Below are positions 25,319 to 34,690 of a DNA stretch of 64,000 bases, piece after piece; position 1 is the stretch's first letter; every line of letters starts with the position of its first letter. Position numbers and translations under genes: made by a program. The notes beneath the pieces were generated by a model. The model ran no database searches and had not been told where the DNA came from. It saw nothing but the letters and a program-made list of their open reading frames with translations. The DNA comes from Kingdonia uniflora (taxonomy: Eukaryota; Streptophyta; Magnoliopsida; Ranunculales; Circaeasteraceae), in assembly GCA_014058105.1 (NCBI GenBank), contig JACGCM010001245.1, positions 2,418,001-2,482,000 of the forward strand, given 5' to 3'.

Positions 25319-26199
25319 TTTAATTTTTATTTTGACAAAACGGAGCAATATATTAAACCATCGAGGGCAACAAAGAAACAACAGTGCTAACAAAGTTCAC
25401 AGCCTCTGAGGGCTCAAAAAAGGACTGTGTGGGGAGCGAGCTCCTAAAGCGGCAACAGCATGTGCCTCAAAATTAAAACATCTACTAAAAAACTGAAATC
25501 TGAAATCCACAAAACGGTCAGCAAGAGCTAGCATCTCTGGCGCCAGGGAGAGAGCACCCCAAGAAAGGTCTGTAAATCTCGTCTCAAAAGCACTGACTAG
25601 ACGTCTACAATCTGTGAGCAGCATCACTCGCTCCAAACCTCTCCCGTGAGTTGCCTACATACCTCGTATTACTGCAATCGCCTCGGCTTCTTGGGTCTGC
25701 TGCTCTGGAAGAGTCCAAACCTGCTCCAATACAAAAAAATTGTGAGTTTTAATAACGAAACCCGAACCCCCAAGCCTTTCTTTTGCCAGGCCCCATCCAC
25801 CAGCACAAAGTGCCATCCAGCTTCAATCTTAGGAGGCAGGACAAAAGAAACGGGCCTGACCAAAGAGCTTTCAGTGCTTCCTTGAGAGTTGAAGTAGCTT
25901 TTGGCTCTGATTACCGCTGCCAGCGGGTTAGGCTTTATGTTATTGAAGATCATATCGTTTTTGCTCATCCAAATAACGTAAAGAACGGAGCAAATTTCCC
26001 CCCATGAGGAGGGACCAGGGCTACCGGTTCCCTGTCTAGCCAGCTTGGTAATGATGTCGCTTAAAGAGTTCGCGTAGGGCCAAGAGTTGTAATCAAAAGA
26101 GGGATCGAAGGCATACCAAATTTTTTTAACGTTCTTACAGAAGAAAAGAGCATGCATCGTGGTCTCATCTTCCTCTCCGTATTGGGGGCAGATATCATC
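25319..26199 (-). mobile_element. 5'-truncated LINE inserted in the MULE
   Basis: 881 bases, minus strand. The upper end encodes a reverse-transcriptase zinc-binding region (CPQYGEEDETTMHALFFC, the zf-RVT C..H..C pattern), then SSWGEICSVLYVIWMSKNDM, then an RNase H-like domain (GWHFVLVDGAW; after a frameshift LLTDCRRLVSAF and NFEAHAVAALGA). The lower end is T-rich on the plus strand, i.e. the A-rich LINE tail. The 15-base target duplication GGTGATGGTGRCCAT lies at 25304-25318 and 26200-26214 with one mismatch, as expected from target-primed reverse transcription. Confidence 0.88.
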
Positions 26200-27300
26200 G
26201 GTGATGGTGACCATGAAACTGGATTGGGTTGTCCATGGATTTACAGCAAATGTAAGAGAGATGGTTGTATGGGAATTATGATGCTAAAGAAATCTAACAC
26301 TAAAGAAAAAAAAACCCTAATAGGAAGTTCTTTAGTTACCAAGTTAGTGAATGCAATGCTTTCAAGTGGTTGGATGTTGCAATTAAGGAGTCCAAATGTG
26401 AGACTGAGACCTTTTTTAGTGGTGGTTGTTTTTGGTTTAGATCTTCAAAGCATTGGTGGAAACTATGCCCATGGAGGTCCACCAACTGTGATCTTTATGG
26501 TGCTCCAAGGAGGTTACTACTTCTACAATTGATAAAACCAAGGGGCAAAATTTTCTCAAGTGTGTCAATAGTCATTGTGGGAACTTTGATTGGCTTAAGG
26601 TGTTCATGCAAGATGAAAAGATAAAGAAAGAAGGAAATGAGAGGAACAAAGATGTAGACCTCAAAGTCCAAATGTCAGTTACAATGGAGTTGAATGAATT
26701 TTGTAGGGAATTCAAAGGGAAGGCTAAACTTGTTTGACAAGAGAAGAAGTAATTATCTATATTTTCTAAGGTTTTGTGTACTTGTGTGACAAATTTTGTG
26801 TATAAGATCATACTATTTTATCTATTTGTAAGGGTTTTCTCTGTATGTTGTAAGAGATTTTCTTTTTATGTTGTAATGGATTTTCTTTTTATGTTGTAAT
26901 AGATTTTCTCTATTTGTGTAATGGTACTTCAAATGTAATTGTGTTTCTTAATCCCCAAAGCAAGCTCTTTTATGCCATGCAACACAGTTTTGTGGTTAAT
27001 GCCATGAAGCACATCTATTTTTGTTTAATTTTTAAATTGAGTAACTTGTATTAACATTACTTGAACACTGTTTTATGGGAATTAGCCTTGGTTTAAACTG
27101 CCAACTCCTAACCACTTACCCCTTTTGACTAGTTTATGGGAATTCATCAGTCATTAATTGCAACAAGTAACCCCCCAATTTGAATGCTTTTCATCTTTAA
27201 AATGTGTAGGTTTCTGCTTCTTCTTTCTCATCTCTTACTCTCTCTCAAAGGTGTAGGTTTCATCTTGTGCCTTTTCTCCCTCTTTAAAAAGCCAGAAGTT

Positions 27301-27688
27301 ATGGATTCTGACAGTGAGAATGAATGGATGTATGGAAATGGAACTGATGCTCCCAAGGCAACCAGGTTCTTCTTAAGTGATGAAGATGAAGATGAGGAGG
27401 AGGAGGAGAATAATGTTATCTCAGACTCGGACTTTCATGGTTCATCTGCAGAGTCTGAGAATGAGGGGGATGATGGTATGGCTGACCCTGATTTTGAGGA
27501 AATAGAGATTGGAGATGAAGATGAAGAAGAAGAAAGAAAAAAAAAAAGAAAAAAGATGAAGTTGATGATGGTGAAGATGATGCAAAAGATGGCATGGAGG
27601 ATGGTGCAGATGGCAAGAAGACAAAGAAGAAGAAGAAAGATGGTGGTGAGGAGAAAGGAGATGGTGGGGAGAAGGGAGATGGAGTTTA
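27301..27688 (+). pseudogene. acidic / lysine-rich low-complexity protein, probable frameshift
   Basis: It opens MDSDSENEWMYGNGTDAPKA, then Asp/Glu-rich blocks (SDEDEDEEEEE, EEIEIGDEDEEEE) with no recognisable fold. At the A-run near 27538-27549 the open frame changes to an arginine/methionine-rich stretch. The alternative frame keeps the same acidic/lysine style (DDGEDDAKDGMEDGADGKK, ending GDGV) and closes with TAG at 27686-27688. I therefore read a one-base slip in the homopolymer. An upstream in-frame ATG at 27184 would add a hydrophobic leader, but it lies in what looks like a 5' leader. It lies in the MULE downstream of the zinc-knuckle gene; it could be a separate gene or its 3' part. 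Confidence 0.5.
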
Positions 27689-28901
27689 GGTTGTAGGAGT
27701 AGTGGATGTTTTGTTTTGTTTCTTTTTTTCTTTTTCTAGCTTGTGTTTTTATTATTGTGTATTTTTTTCTTTTGTGTTATTGTTGTTTACTATGAACAAA
27801 ACCTAGAGTATTGTGATAGCTAGGTCTTCCCCTTATTGTGATACCTATGGTTGACTGAAATTTATTGACTGTAAGCCTAAAGTATTGTCCAAGTGAAAAG
27901 ATGTAAATAGACAAAACCCCTACTGATGGTACTATGACTGACACAAGTATTTGTAACTTAGGGGGGGTGTACCAGTGGCTGTAGTAGCGGGGAGGACTAG
28001 AGCTTAATCTAAATTTGGTATGGTCTAAATTTGGGAGGGTGTACCAGTGGTTGTAAGACTGGTGGACTCCAAGAAGGTATCCATTTTCAATGGAAGCTAT
28101 CCATTTTAAAGATTCTCGTTTACAATGATTCAATGGAAGCTATAAGACTGGTGGACTCCTAGAAGATGCTTCAAGCACTTGGTACTTCAGAGTTTGGCCT
28201 TTAGCCTTGTACAAAAGTAGCTTAATAACTAGAACATGCAAAATAAAACACATGGCATCTATAATTCAGTTGCTAGTTAGTTATGTTCTAACCTTAGGGG
28301 TTCACTTTTGTACATTTTCATCTTCTGTAGTGTAAGAAAATTCTAATGTGATACTAACCTGTGAACTCCTGCAATACTTGATAAAAACTCCACAGCACAC
28401 TCCAACCTGCAAAAAACACACAATGCATCTATAATTTAGACATAAGCATGCAAAATAAATAGCAGCAAAACCATAACTCTGACAGAATTCAGACATAACT
28501 AAGACATGTAAAAAACACACAAACATGCAACATTTTCATTAGTAACAAAATACCAAATCTGACAAAATTCCGACATAACTAGACTATGCAAAAAACACAC
28601 AAACCTGCAACATTTTCAATAACAACAAAATACCATGCATTAACAAAAAAATACTGAAAACAAACTTATTCTGCAACCATAACAAACAAAATGGAAAAAT
28701 ATAAGCATTTAACCAACCAACACATAACATTGTCTCACATTGTCACCATTACAAAACAATAACCACTGCATATTACTGTAAAAAAAAATAGTGAATAACC
28801 AAAAAAATAGAAAATGCCCTACAACAAGCTATTTATGGCTTCAAAGTCCTGTTTGGTGGTTGAAAGTTCTTCTTGTAAGGGTTTGAAGTTGATGGTTGAG
28901 A
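27689..28901. other. MULE interior between convergent genes
   Basis: No gene. AT-rich, with short imperfect repeats around 27960-28160: GGGTGTACCAGTGG at 27965 and near 28038, AAGACTGGTGGACTCC near 28060 and 28143, and repeated GCAAAAAACACACAA motifs at 28400-28620. It would hold both 3' ends of the convergent transcripts. Confidence 0.5.
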
Positions 28902-29554
28902 CTATGCTAGAACTTGTCTTGGAAGGTTGAAGTTTGGCATTACACCACCACCACTTGCCCCACCACCTCTTGTACCACCAACATTCCTTCCATCTCTACC
29001 ACCCCTTGCCCCACCTCTCACTGCAACACCAACACCACTTGCCCCACCTCCCCCTGCAACACCATCACCACTTGCCCCACCTCTCACTATAGCACTACCA
29101 CCACTTGCCCCACCACCTCTTGTACTACCAACATTCCTTCCAGCTCTACCACCCCTTGCCACACCTCTCACTTCAACACCACCTCCAAAAAGGTCAATGC
29201 CAATCCTAATGGCACCTCCATAACTGTTATAGTGAACACCAGCTCCATTTCTACCCCTTGCTCTATTTGCACTCCTTCTAGTACTTCCACTTACATTAGG
29301 TGTTATAGGTAGCTGAATTGTGTTCCTTCTAAGCTTAGCCCTGCTAGAGTGTGCATCAACTTTTAGCCTTTGTCTTGGTACACTTGGCCTTGGTGGAGCA
29401 GGAACATCTTTACAAGTCTTCTTATTGTGTCCAAATCCCCTACACTAAACATATATTTTTTTTGTACCTTGTGCCTCATCTGGATTCACTAGCCTCACTT
29501 TTCTTGGTCTTCCAGACCCCCTCACCAATGGTGGGGGTAAGCAATCATCATTTG

Positions 29555-30340
29555 TGATGTAGGAGCTCGTTATGTGTTAGAAAAAAAATAGATTAGTCGA
29601 GCAAGCCTGAGTACAAGCCCGATCCACCAAAATTCCAAGAGTCATTGAAGTTAAAAGGGTTAGTAACTCCAAATAAATAACGGTTTAATGGTTTTTAAGT
29701 GAATAGTGATATTTAATGAGGTATATGAAGAGTTTTATACCTCTTTCTTTAATGTTCTTCAAATTGATTTATGGTTATAACTTGTAAGCCTATAAAAAGG
29801 CTAAGCTCACATGTAAGAAAGAAAATCAATCATTATCAATCAAATTACCAAAGTTATCTTTTATTTTCTTAATCATTTTCCCTCCTTTTTCTCCCACCTC
29901 CTTCCCCTCTCTCTCCTCTCTTTCCTTTTACCCTTAATTTGATTGATTTTCTTTCTTACATGTGAGCTTAGCCTTTTTATAGGCTTACAAGTTACAACCA
30001 TAAATCAATTTGAAGAACATTAAAGAAAGAGGTATAAAACTCTTCATATACCTCATTAAATACTACTATTCACTTAAAAACCATTAAACCATTATTTATT
30101 TGGAGTTACTAACCCTTTTAACTTCAAAAAGGCTAAGCTCACATGTAAGAAAGAGGTATAAAACTCTTCATATACCTCATTAAATACCACTATTCACTTA
30201 AAAACTATTAAACCATTATTTATTTGGAGTTACTAACCCTTTTAACTTCAATGACTCTTGGCATTTTGGTGGATCGGGCTTGTACTCAGGCTTGCTCGAC
30301 TAATCTATTTTTTCCTAACACATAACGAGCTCCTACATCA
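29555..30340. mobile_element. 786-bp inverted-LTR (foldback) insertion in the transposase
   Basis: Starts TGATGTAGGAGCTCG and ends CGAGCTCCTACATCA, with 5-bp target duplication ATTTG at 29550-29554 and 30341-30345. The left arm (about 300 bases) is the reverse complement of the right arm around an 80-base pyrimidine-rich loop (29.86-29.935 kb). Each arm looks like an LTR, with a TATAAAAAGG box near 29,792. The right arm has an extra internal duplication of roughly 110 bases (30130-30249). Most likely two LTRs joined head-to-head; a true foldback transposon is the alternative. Confidence 0.85.
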
Positions 30341-32462
30341 ATTTGGCTGTAAAAAATAGAGAACGCAATTCCTCAATTAGTTAAAAAATGGCATCTTTAG
30401 ACTTGCATATGTACAAAATAGTAAGATTTGTACTTTTACAATGTTCCAATAAGATGAATCAGCCATTGGATAAATAGTTTTTCTATATGTGGCAACATAT
30501 GAAGACACTCTATGATATGGACTACAATACCTGCATTAACATCAAAACATGGAACTAATGTAAACAAAGACAACAAATGTTATTGGCAATTTAATTAAAT
30601 ATGTGATACTTACTCAACCCAAGATTCTCTAAATGGTAACAATATACTTATTGCATGCACAAATGGTAGGCAAGTGAGCTGCCACTCATTGCAATCACAC
30701 TCATGTTTCTCATTATTAACCCTACATCTTTGCCTATTTACATCAATAACAATAAAACATCCATCAGCAGCACCTTCAGGATGGTAGTGCCCATAAAATG
30801 TCACCATTTTTGCAATGTGTTTCACAGCTCTTGACACTAACCCTGAAAAGAAAGTTCAAACCTTAACAAGTTATAAACTAAATAAAACCTTTACAAATAA
30901 AGATCAATTTTATAAGTTATGGTATCATACCATCTTAGTCTCATTCCCTTGTCATTAATCTTCTATCATACATCAGCTTTATCAGCATCAAATTTAATTT
31001 CTCTAAGGTTCTATGAACTGGCTTATCTCTAATCTTCAATATCCAATTGTTGAAAGATTATGAGAAGTTGTTTGTTATGTGCTCATATTTGGATGTGAAG
31101 TCAAAATGTGACCTTGCCCAATGTTCATATGGTTCCTTCACCAGCCAATCATATGTTGTAAGGTTATCAACTTTGAGTTTGTCCATCTTCTCATCTTTCT
31201 TATTTTTCTAAAAATTTTTTGCTGCCTCCCAAACAAGACTCTCCAAATGTGTGCCCTTGTAGTACTTTTTTATATTCTTGTACATATGTCTGAAACAAAA
31301 CCTATGGTTTGTATTAGGAAATACATCTGCAACAGCCTATATAAGACCTTTATGCCTGCCACTGATGAAGGTCAACTTGCTTTTGTGCTGATTTAAATAC
31401 GGTTCCAGTTTTTGCAGAAAATTAAACCAAGTTTCAAAATATTCAGACCTGCACAAATACACTGCTATTGGGAATAATCCATTGCTTCCAGCTAGTCCAA
31501 TGATAGACAGACACACTCCACCATATTTCCCCTTGAGGAAGCATCCATCCAAACCAAGTATAGGTCTGCAACCATCCACAAATCCATCCAAAGATGCTTT
31601 GTAAGCAACACAATTCCCAGTTCACTGATTAGTGTCAATGCCCTTGCTAGTCCAGCTATACTTCCAGGGTTAGAACTCAATATATGTTTATATAACTCAG
31701 GCTGTAATACATACCCCTCATCATATGAATCCACAATCCTCTCCATACAAATAGTTCATGCATTCCATGCATTGTAGTAAGAAAAGTCAATCCCATAATT
31801 TACTCTAATCAACTCTATCACATCACAAGGCTTAGTAGACCTAATTCGCTCTCATTGTATTCTCAGCTTCATTTGCCACCCATCCAGCATGAGCCAACTT
31901 ATTTTTGGATTTACCCTTTCCTTTGCAAGTATGGATCAACATACTACTTTTTCTCAATTTTAAGGTATGGCCATCGGTGTTACCCTGGCATAAAAAGCCA
32001 CTTATAACCTTCTTCTCTTTTACTGCATTCAAGTCTAATCTTATAGATCTCATTCTTTATCTGGTGATAGAGTACCTTATTCACTATACTCCATCTCCTA
32101 ATATAAGCTCTTGCAGCATGCACTGTAGGCCACTCCATCTCAGGTACCAAGTCACAAATTTTTTAAAATAGATCTTCAACAACTGTGGTATTTTCTTCCA
32201 CTCCAAAGATATTCTTAGTTTCTTCAGCAAAATTTATTAACTCCTCATCACACTTATTTATGTCTTCTTGAGTAGACCCTTCATTATCATCTAAAGAAGT
32301 GTGAGCAAAGTAATGTCCTTCTTTAGCAACTAAGTTATCAAGGTCTATTTCAGCAGGATAATCATTAAAAGTGGACTCAATTGGTATATCATCACCAAGT
32401 CCATCACCAACTCTATCATTTAAAGTAGACTTAATTGGTATACCATCACCAAGTCTATCACC

Positions 32463-32463
<1 letters not shown>

Positions 32464-32511
<48 letters not shown>
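32464..32511. repeat. 48-base C homopolymer
   Basis: Uninterrupted C run followed by nine A. On the minus strand it reads as glycine codons in the transposase linker. Confidence 0.95.
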
Positions 32512-32513
<2 letters not shown>

Positions 32514-33914
32514 AAAAAAATCCAATATGATCACATAATCATCACTATCATACATAATTGGTATGTCATCTAGGGTTTCTTCTGGTAATTTACTTTCTCT
32601 AACCTTTTTGGGTTTGGGTGCAACACTTGAAGTACACTTTTCTTTTCTCTTTGCCCTTATTTTCTTAGCTTCAACTGTGGACTTTTTCTTTAGTTCAGTT
32701 GGAGTTTTTTTCCTTGGTTCAACTGGGTTTTTGGTCATAGATATAGTTGGAGTTTTTCTTTTAGATTTAATTTGATCCTTACTCTTGGGTTCAATAGTTG
32801 AAATATTTGCACTTCTCTTAACATTATCCACATTAGGTACATGAGGATCAACATAAAAAATAGGTGAGGCCACCTCAGGCTAGGTTGGGAGAGTAGGACC
32901 CTCATTAACGTCAAAAGTTATTACTTCAGGGCATTCTTGATTTTGGTTGGTTTGTGATAGGGGCAGAGCAGGTCCATTGCTATCTAAATAGAAGTGTATA
33001 TCACCTACCACCTCCAAATCAGCATGATCCCAATAAAACAACAAAGCATTGCCACCCTTTACTTGAACACAGTCCCAGGTGGATAATACTCAAATTAAAC
33101 ACAGTCCCAGGTGGCATAAGATTGTTCACTTCAATCAAGGTAGAAAACACATAATCCATCAATCATATGTAAGAAAACCTATCCCCATCCATCTTATCAT
33201 ATCTTTCTACCTTTCCTCCCACATACAAGTCATGGGTGTAACCAAAACCACAACTAGGTTTTATCCAAGTAACCCCCCCCCCCCCATGAAGTATTACATT
33301 TCTTATAGCTTCAACCCTGTAGCAAAAATACAAATATTACATTTCTTATAGTTTTATCCCTATAGCAAAAGTATAAAAACAAATTCTATAAAAAAATGCA
33401 TTTCTCATAGTTACATCCCGAAAAAAAAAACCAATACATATGTTACATAATCATTAACTTCCAAACCCTTTATTATTCAAGATCTCTAATTAAACCCTAA
33501 TTTAATCAAAACCATAATTTTATATTTGATTACCCCAATCCCCAAATAGTTATATATAGTAATTGGGTTATAGTAAACTGAGATTTACACTTTAAACAAC
33601 AAGATCAAACAGTACTTACATCAAGAAAAGAGAGAAATAGAGTTTCCTCTGGTATTGAACTCGAGTTAGGGTTTCCTTTGGTACAATAGTTTCTTTTGGT
33701 ACAATGGCTTCATTTACTTACTACAATTGTAGTGCAAATGTTTTGAAATAAAGAAAGAGAGAGATGGTGTAATAACAGTAGAGAGAGAGAGAGAGTTGGG
33801 TAAATGGGGGAAATCTCCCGCTCAAATAAATGACACGTGTCATGATCATAGCGACGGCTTGAGAAAGATTTGAGCCGTTAATTCAAGAGATTATGGAAAC
33901 TTGTTGCCTAAGTC

Positions 33915-34074
33915 CACGTGCTTGGCACGCGAGGCTGTTTTTGGAAGTTTACCAAAATCTGGTCAGTCAAAGGCCAGTCAACCCAAAAATGGGGGTCATA
34001 GGCCAATAAGTGCCAAAGCTGGGTGGCAATTACGAATTCGTCTATTATAATGGGGGGCAAGAACAAATTTGCTC
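33915..34074 (-). repeat. MULE right terminal inverted repeat
   Basis: About 160 bases; the reverse complement matches 24674-24832. Followed by the 9-bp target duplication TTTAAATAT. Confidence 0.9.
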
Positions 34075-34083
34075 TTTAAATAT

Positions 34084-34166
34084 TCATCCTCAGTCCCAAC
34101 TTTGAGAGGCAATTGCGAATTCGTCTATTATAATGTGGGGAAAAACCAAATTTGCTCTTTAAATAT
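34084..34166 (-). repeat. tandem partial copy of the MULE right end
   Basis: A second terminal segment (GCGAATTCGTCTATTATAATG ... AAATTTGCTC) ends at 34157 and is again followed by TTTAAATAT (34158-34166) and TTCATTCTC, mirroring 34000-34090. The right end plus flank is duplicated. Confidence 0.85.
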
Positions 34167-34623
34167 TCATTCTCCTTATCTTTACACTCTCTCCTAGTAG
34201 GATGAAGGTTTTGGATAGCCACTTAAGCAACTTTATTTATATGGAAAGTGATTCTCCTACTTTTATAGAGTTTAAGGATAAAAAATTACGTGGCTCCTTA
34301 GAAAAGAGAGTTTGTTCGGGTAAAAGAAAAAACAGGGATTACACGTCACCACCACTCCCTATATTTTAAGGGAGGCTAATGTGAATGCTCGGACCAAAAT
34401 AAAGTATTTTGGTTTCATGGTGATAAAGAAACAAAACGTTACTTTCTATATTTAGGTTTCCTCGAGATAGCACTAACACAAGAATCAGAATGGCCATACC
34501 AATCTTTCAAAAAATAATATACATAGATGCTCACAACCCAAATATTCCTTTGCTTTCCTCTGAAGCTAAACTTGTTTGAGCACACCTAGCTTCCTTGCTT
34601 CCTCATACACATTTACTCCCACA
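34167..34623. other. XTH upstream region
   Basis: No gene. At about 34365-34394, GGGAGGCTAATGTGAATGCTC is the reverse complement of the Harbinger-type MITE end at 24233, so a MITE remnant is present without its left end. Confidence 0.5.
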
Positions 34624-34630
34624 TATAAAT
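34624..34630 (+). promoter_or_regulatory. TATA box of the XTH gene
   Basis: TATAAAT 67 bases before the start codon, in an otherwise CT/CA-rich leader. Confidence 0.6.
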
Positions 34631-34690
34631 ACACGTTAGCCTTCTCATTTTTGTTATCATCCTCACCACAGCTAAATAAAACACAGCACC

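Larger units (their letters stand above)
24999..26736 (+). pseudogene. MULE-borne two-exon gene with zinc-knuckle and GRF-like modules, interrupted by a LINE
   Basis: Exon 1 is 24999-25022 (MGGGSKSE), donor GTAACA; exon 2 starts at 25283 after AACAG. Exon 2 encodes a CCHC knuckle, CVICGDGGH followed by GCPWIYSKC, then KCKRDGCMGIM. The frame is cut after GDGGH by a LINE bounded by GGTGATGGTGRCCAT. After it resumes, three frames must be followed: ECNAFKWLDVAIKESKCE, then a CFW...WW...CPWR stretch, then FLKCVNSHCGNFDWLKVF, closing at TGA 26736. CNAFKWLD and CGNFDWLK look like the ends of two GRF-type zinc modules. I do not know the function. The family relation is inferred from motif spacing only. 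Confidence 0.65.
28902..33290 (-). pseudogene. mudrA-like: MURA-type MULE transposase, decayed
   Basis: Read from high to low coordinates. N-terminus at about 33.26-33.15 kb with DLYVGGKVERYDKMDGDRF; a block at 33.1-32.9 kb with LLFYWDHADLEVVGDIHFYLD; a charged low-complexity linker 32873-32163 with an artificial-looking Gly run from the C tract. Catalytic core 31746-31337 with CRPILGLDGCFLKGKYGG (first Asp of DDE) and TFISGRHKGLI, where families have SDRQKGL, so the second Asp is Gly. NHRFCFRHMYKNI near 31290. SWIM finger 30837-30610 CDCNEWQLTCLPFVHAI, lacking the expected PC cysteine. Zinc knuckle half CRGFGHNKKTC near 29.43 kb and a Gly/Arg-rich tail 29230-28902. Stops and frameshifts are frequent, and a 31-base duplication (CCACCTGGGACTGTGTT twice) lies near 33.07-33.11 kb. 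Catalytically dead. Confidence 0.88.
24674..34074 (-). mobile_element. 9.4-kb Mutator-like element (MULE) with convergent genes
   Basis: Terminal inverted repeats of about 160 bases: left begins GAGAAAATTTGCTCTTGCCCCC, right (as reverse complement) GAGCAAATTTGTTCTTGCCCCC. A perfect 9-bp target duplication TTTAAATAT lies at 24665-24673 and 34075-34083, diagnostic of Mutator transposition. Inside: a MURA-type transposase on the minus strand (about 33.3 to 28.9 kb) and, transcribed towards it from the other end, a zinc-knuckle/GRF-like gene and an acidic protein gene. This convergent two-ended plan recalls maize MuDR (mudrA/mudrB), but the plus-strand proteins do not resemble MURB to me. All coding units are damaged. 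Later insertions: LINE at 25319-26199 and a foldback at 29555-30340. Confidence 0.93.

Noticed and set aside
26152..26532. Stand-alone 126-aa gene
   Set aside because: Its first codons are LINE antisense and the rest is exon 2 of the MULE gene, out of frame after the first module.
28914..29312. Thr/Pro-rich open frames on the plus strand
   Set aside because: They are the antisense of the Gly/Arg-rich transposase tail; the zinc-knuckle and SWIM context is on the minus strand.
32163..32873. Poly-glycine protein
   Set aside because: The glycine run is only the 48-base C tract read on the minus strand inside the transposase linker.
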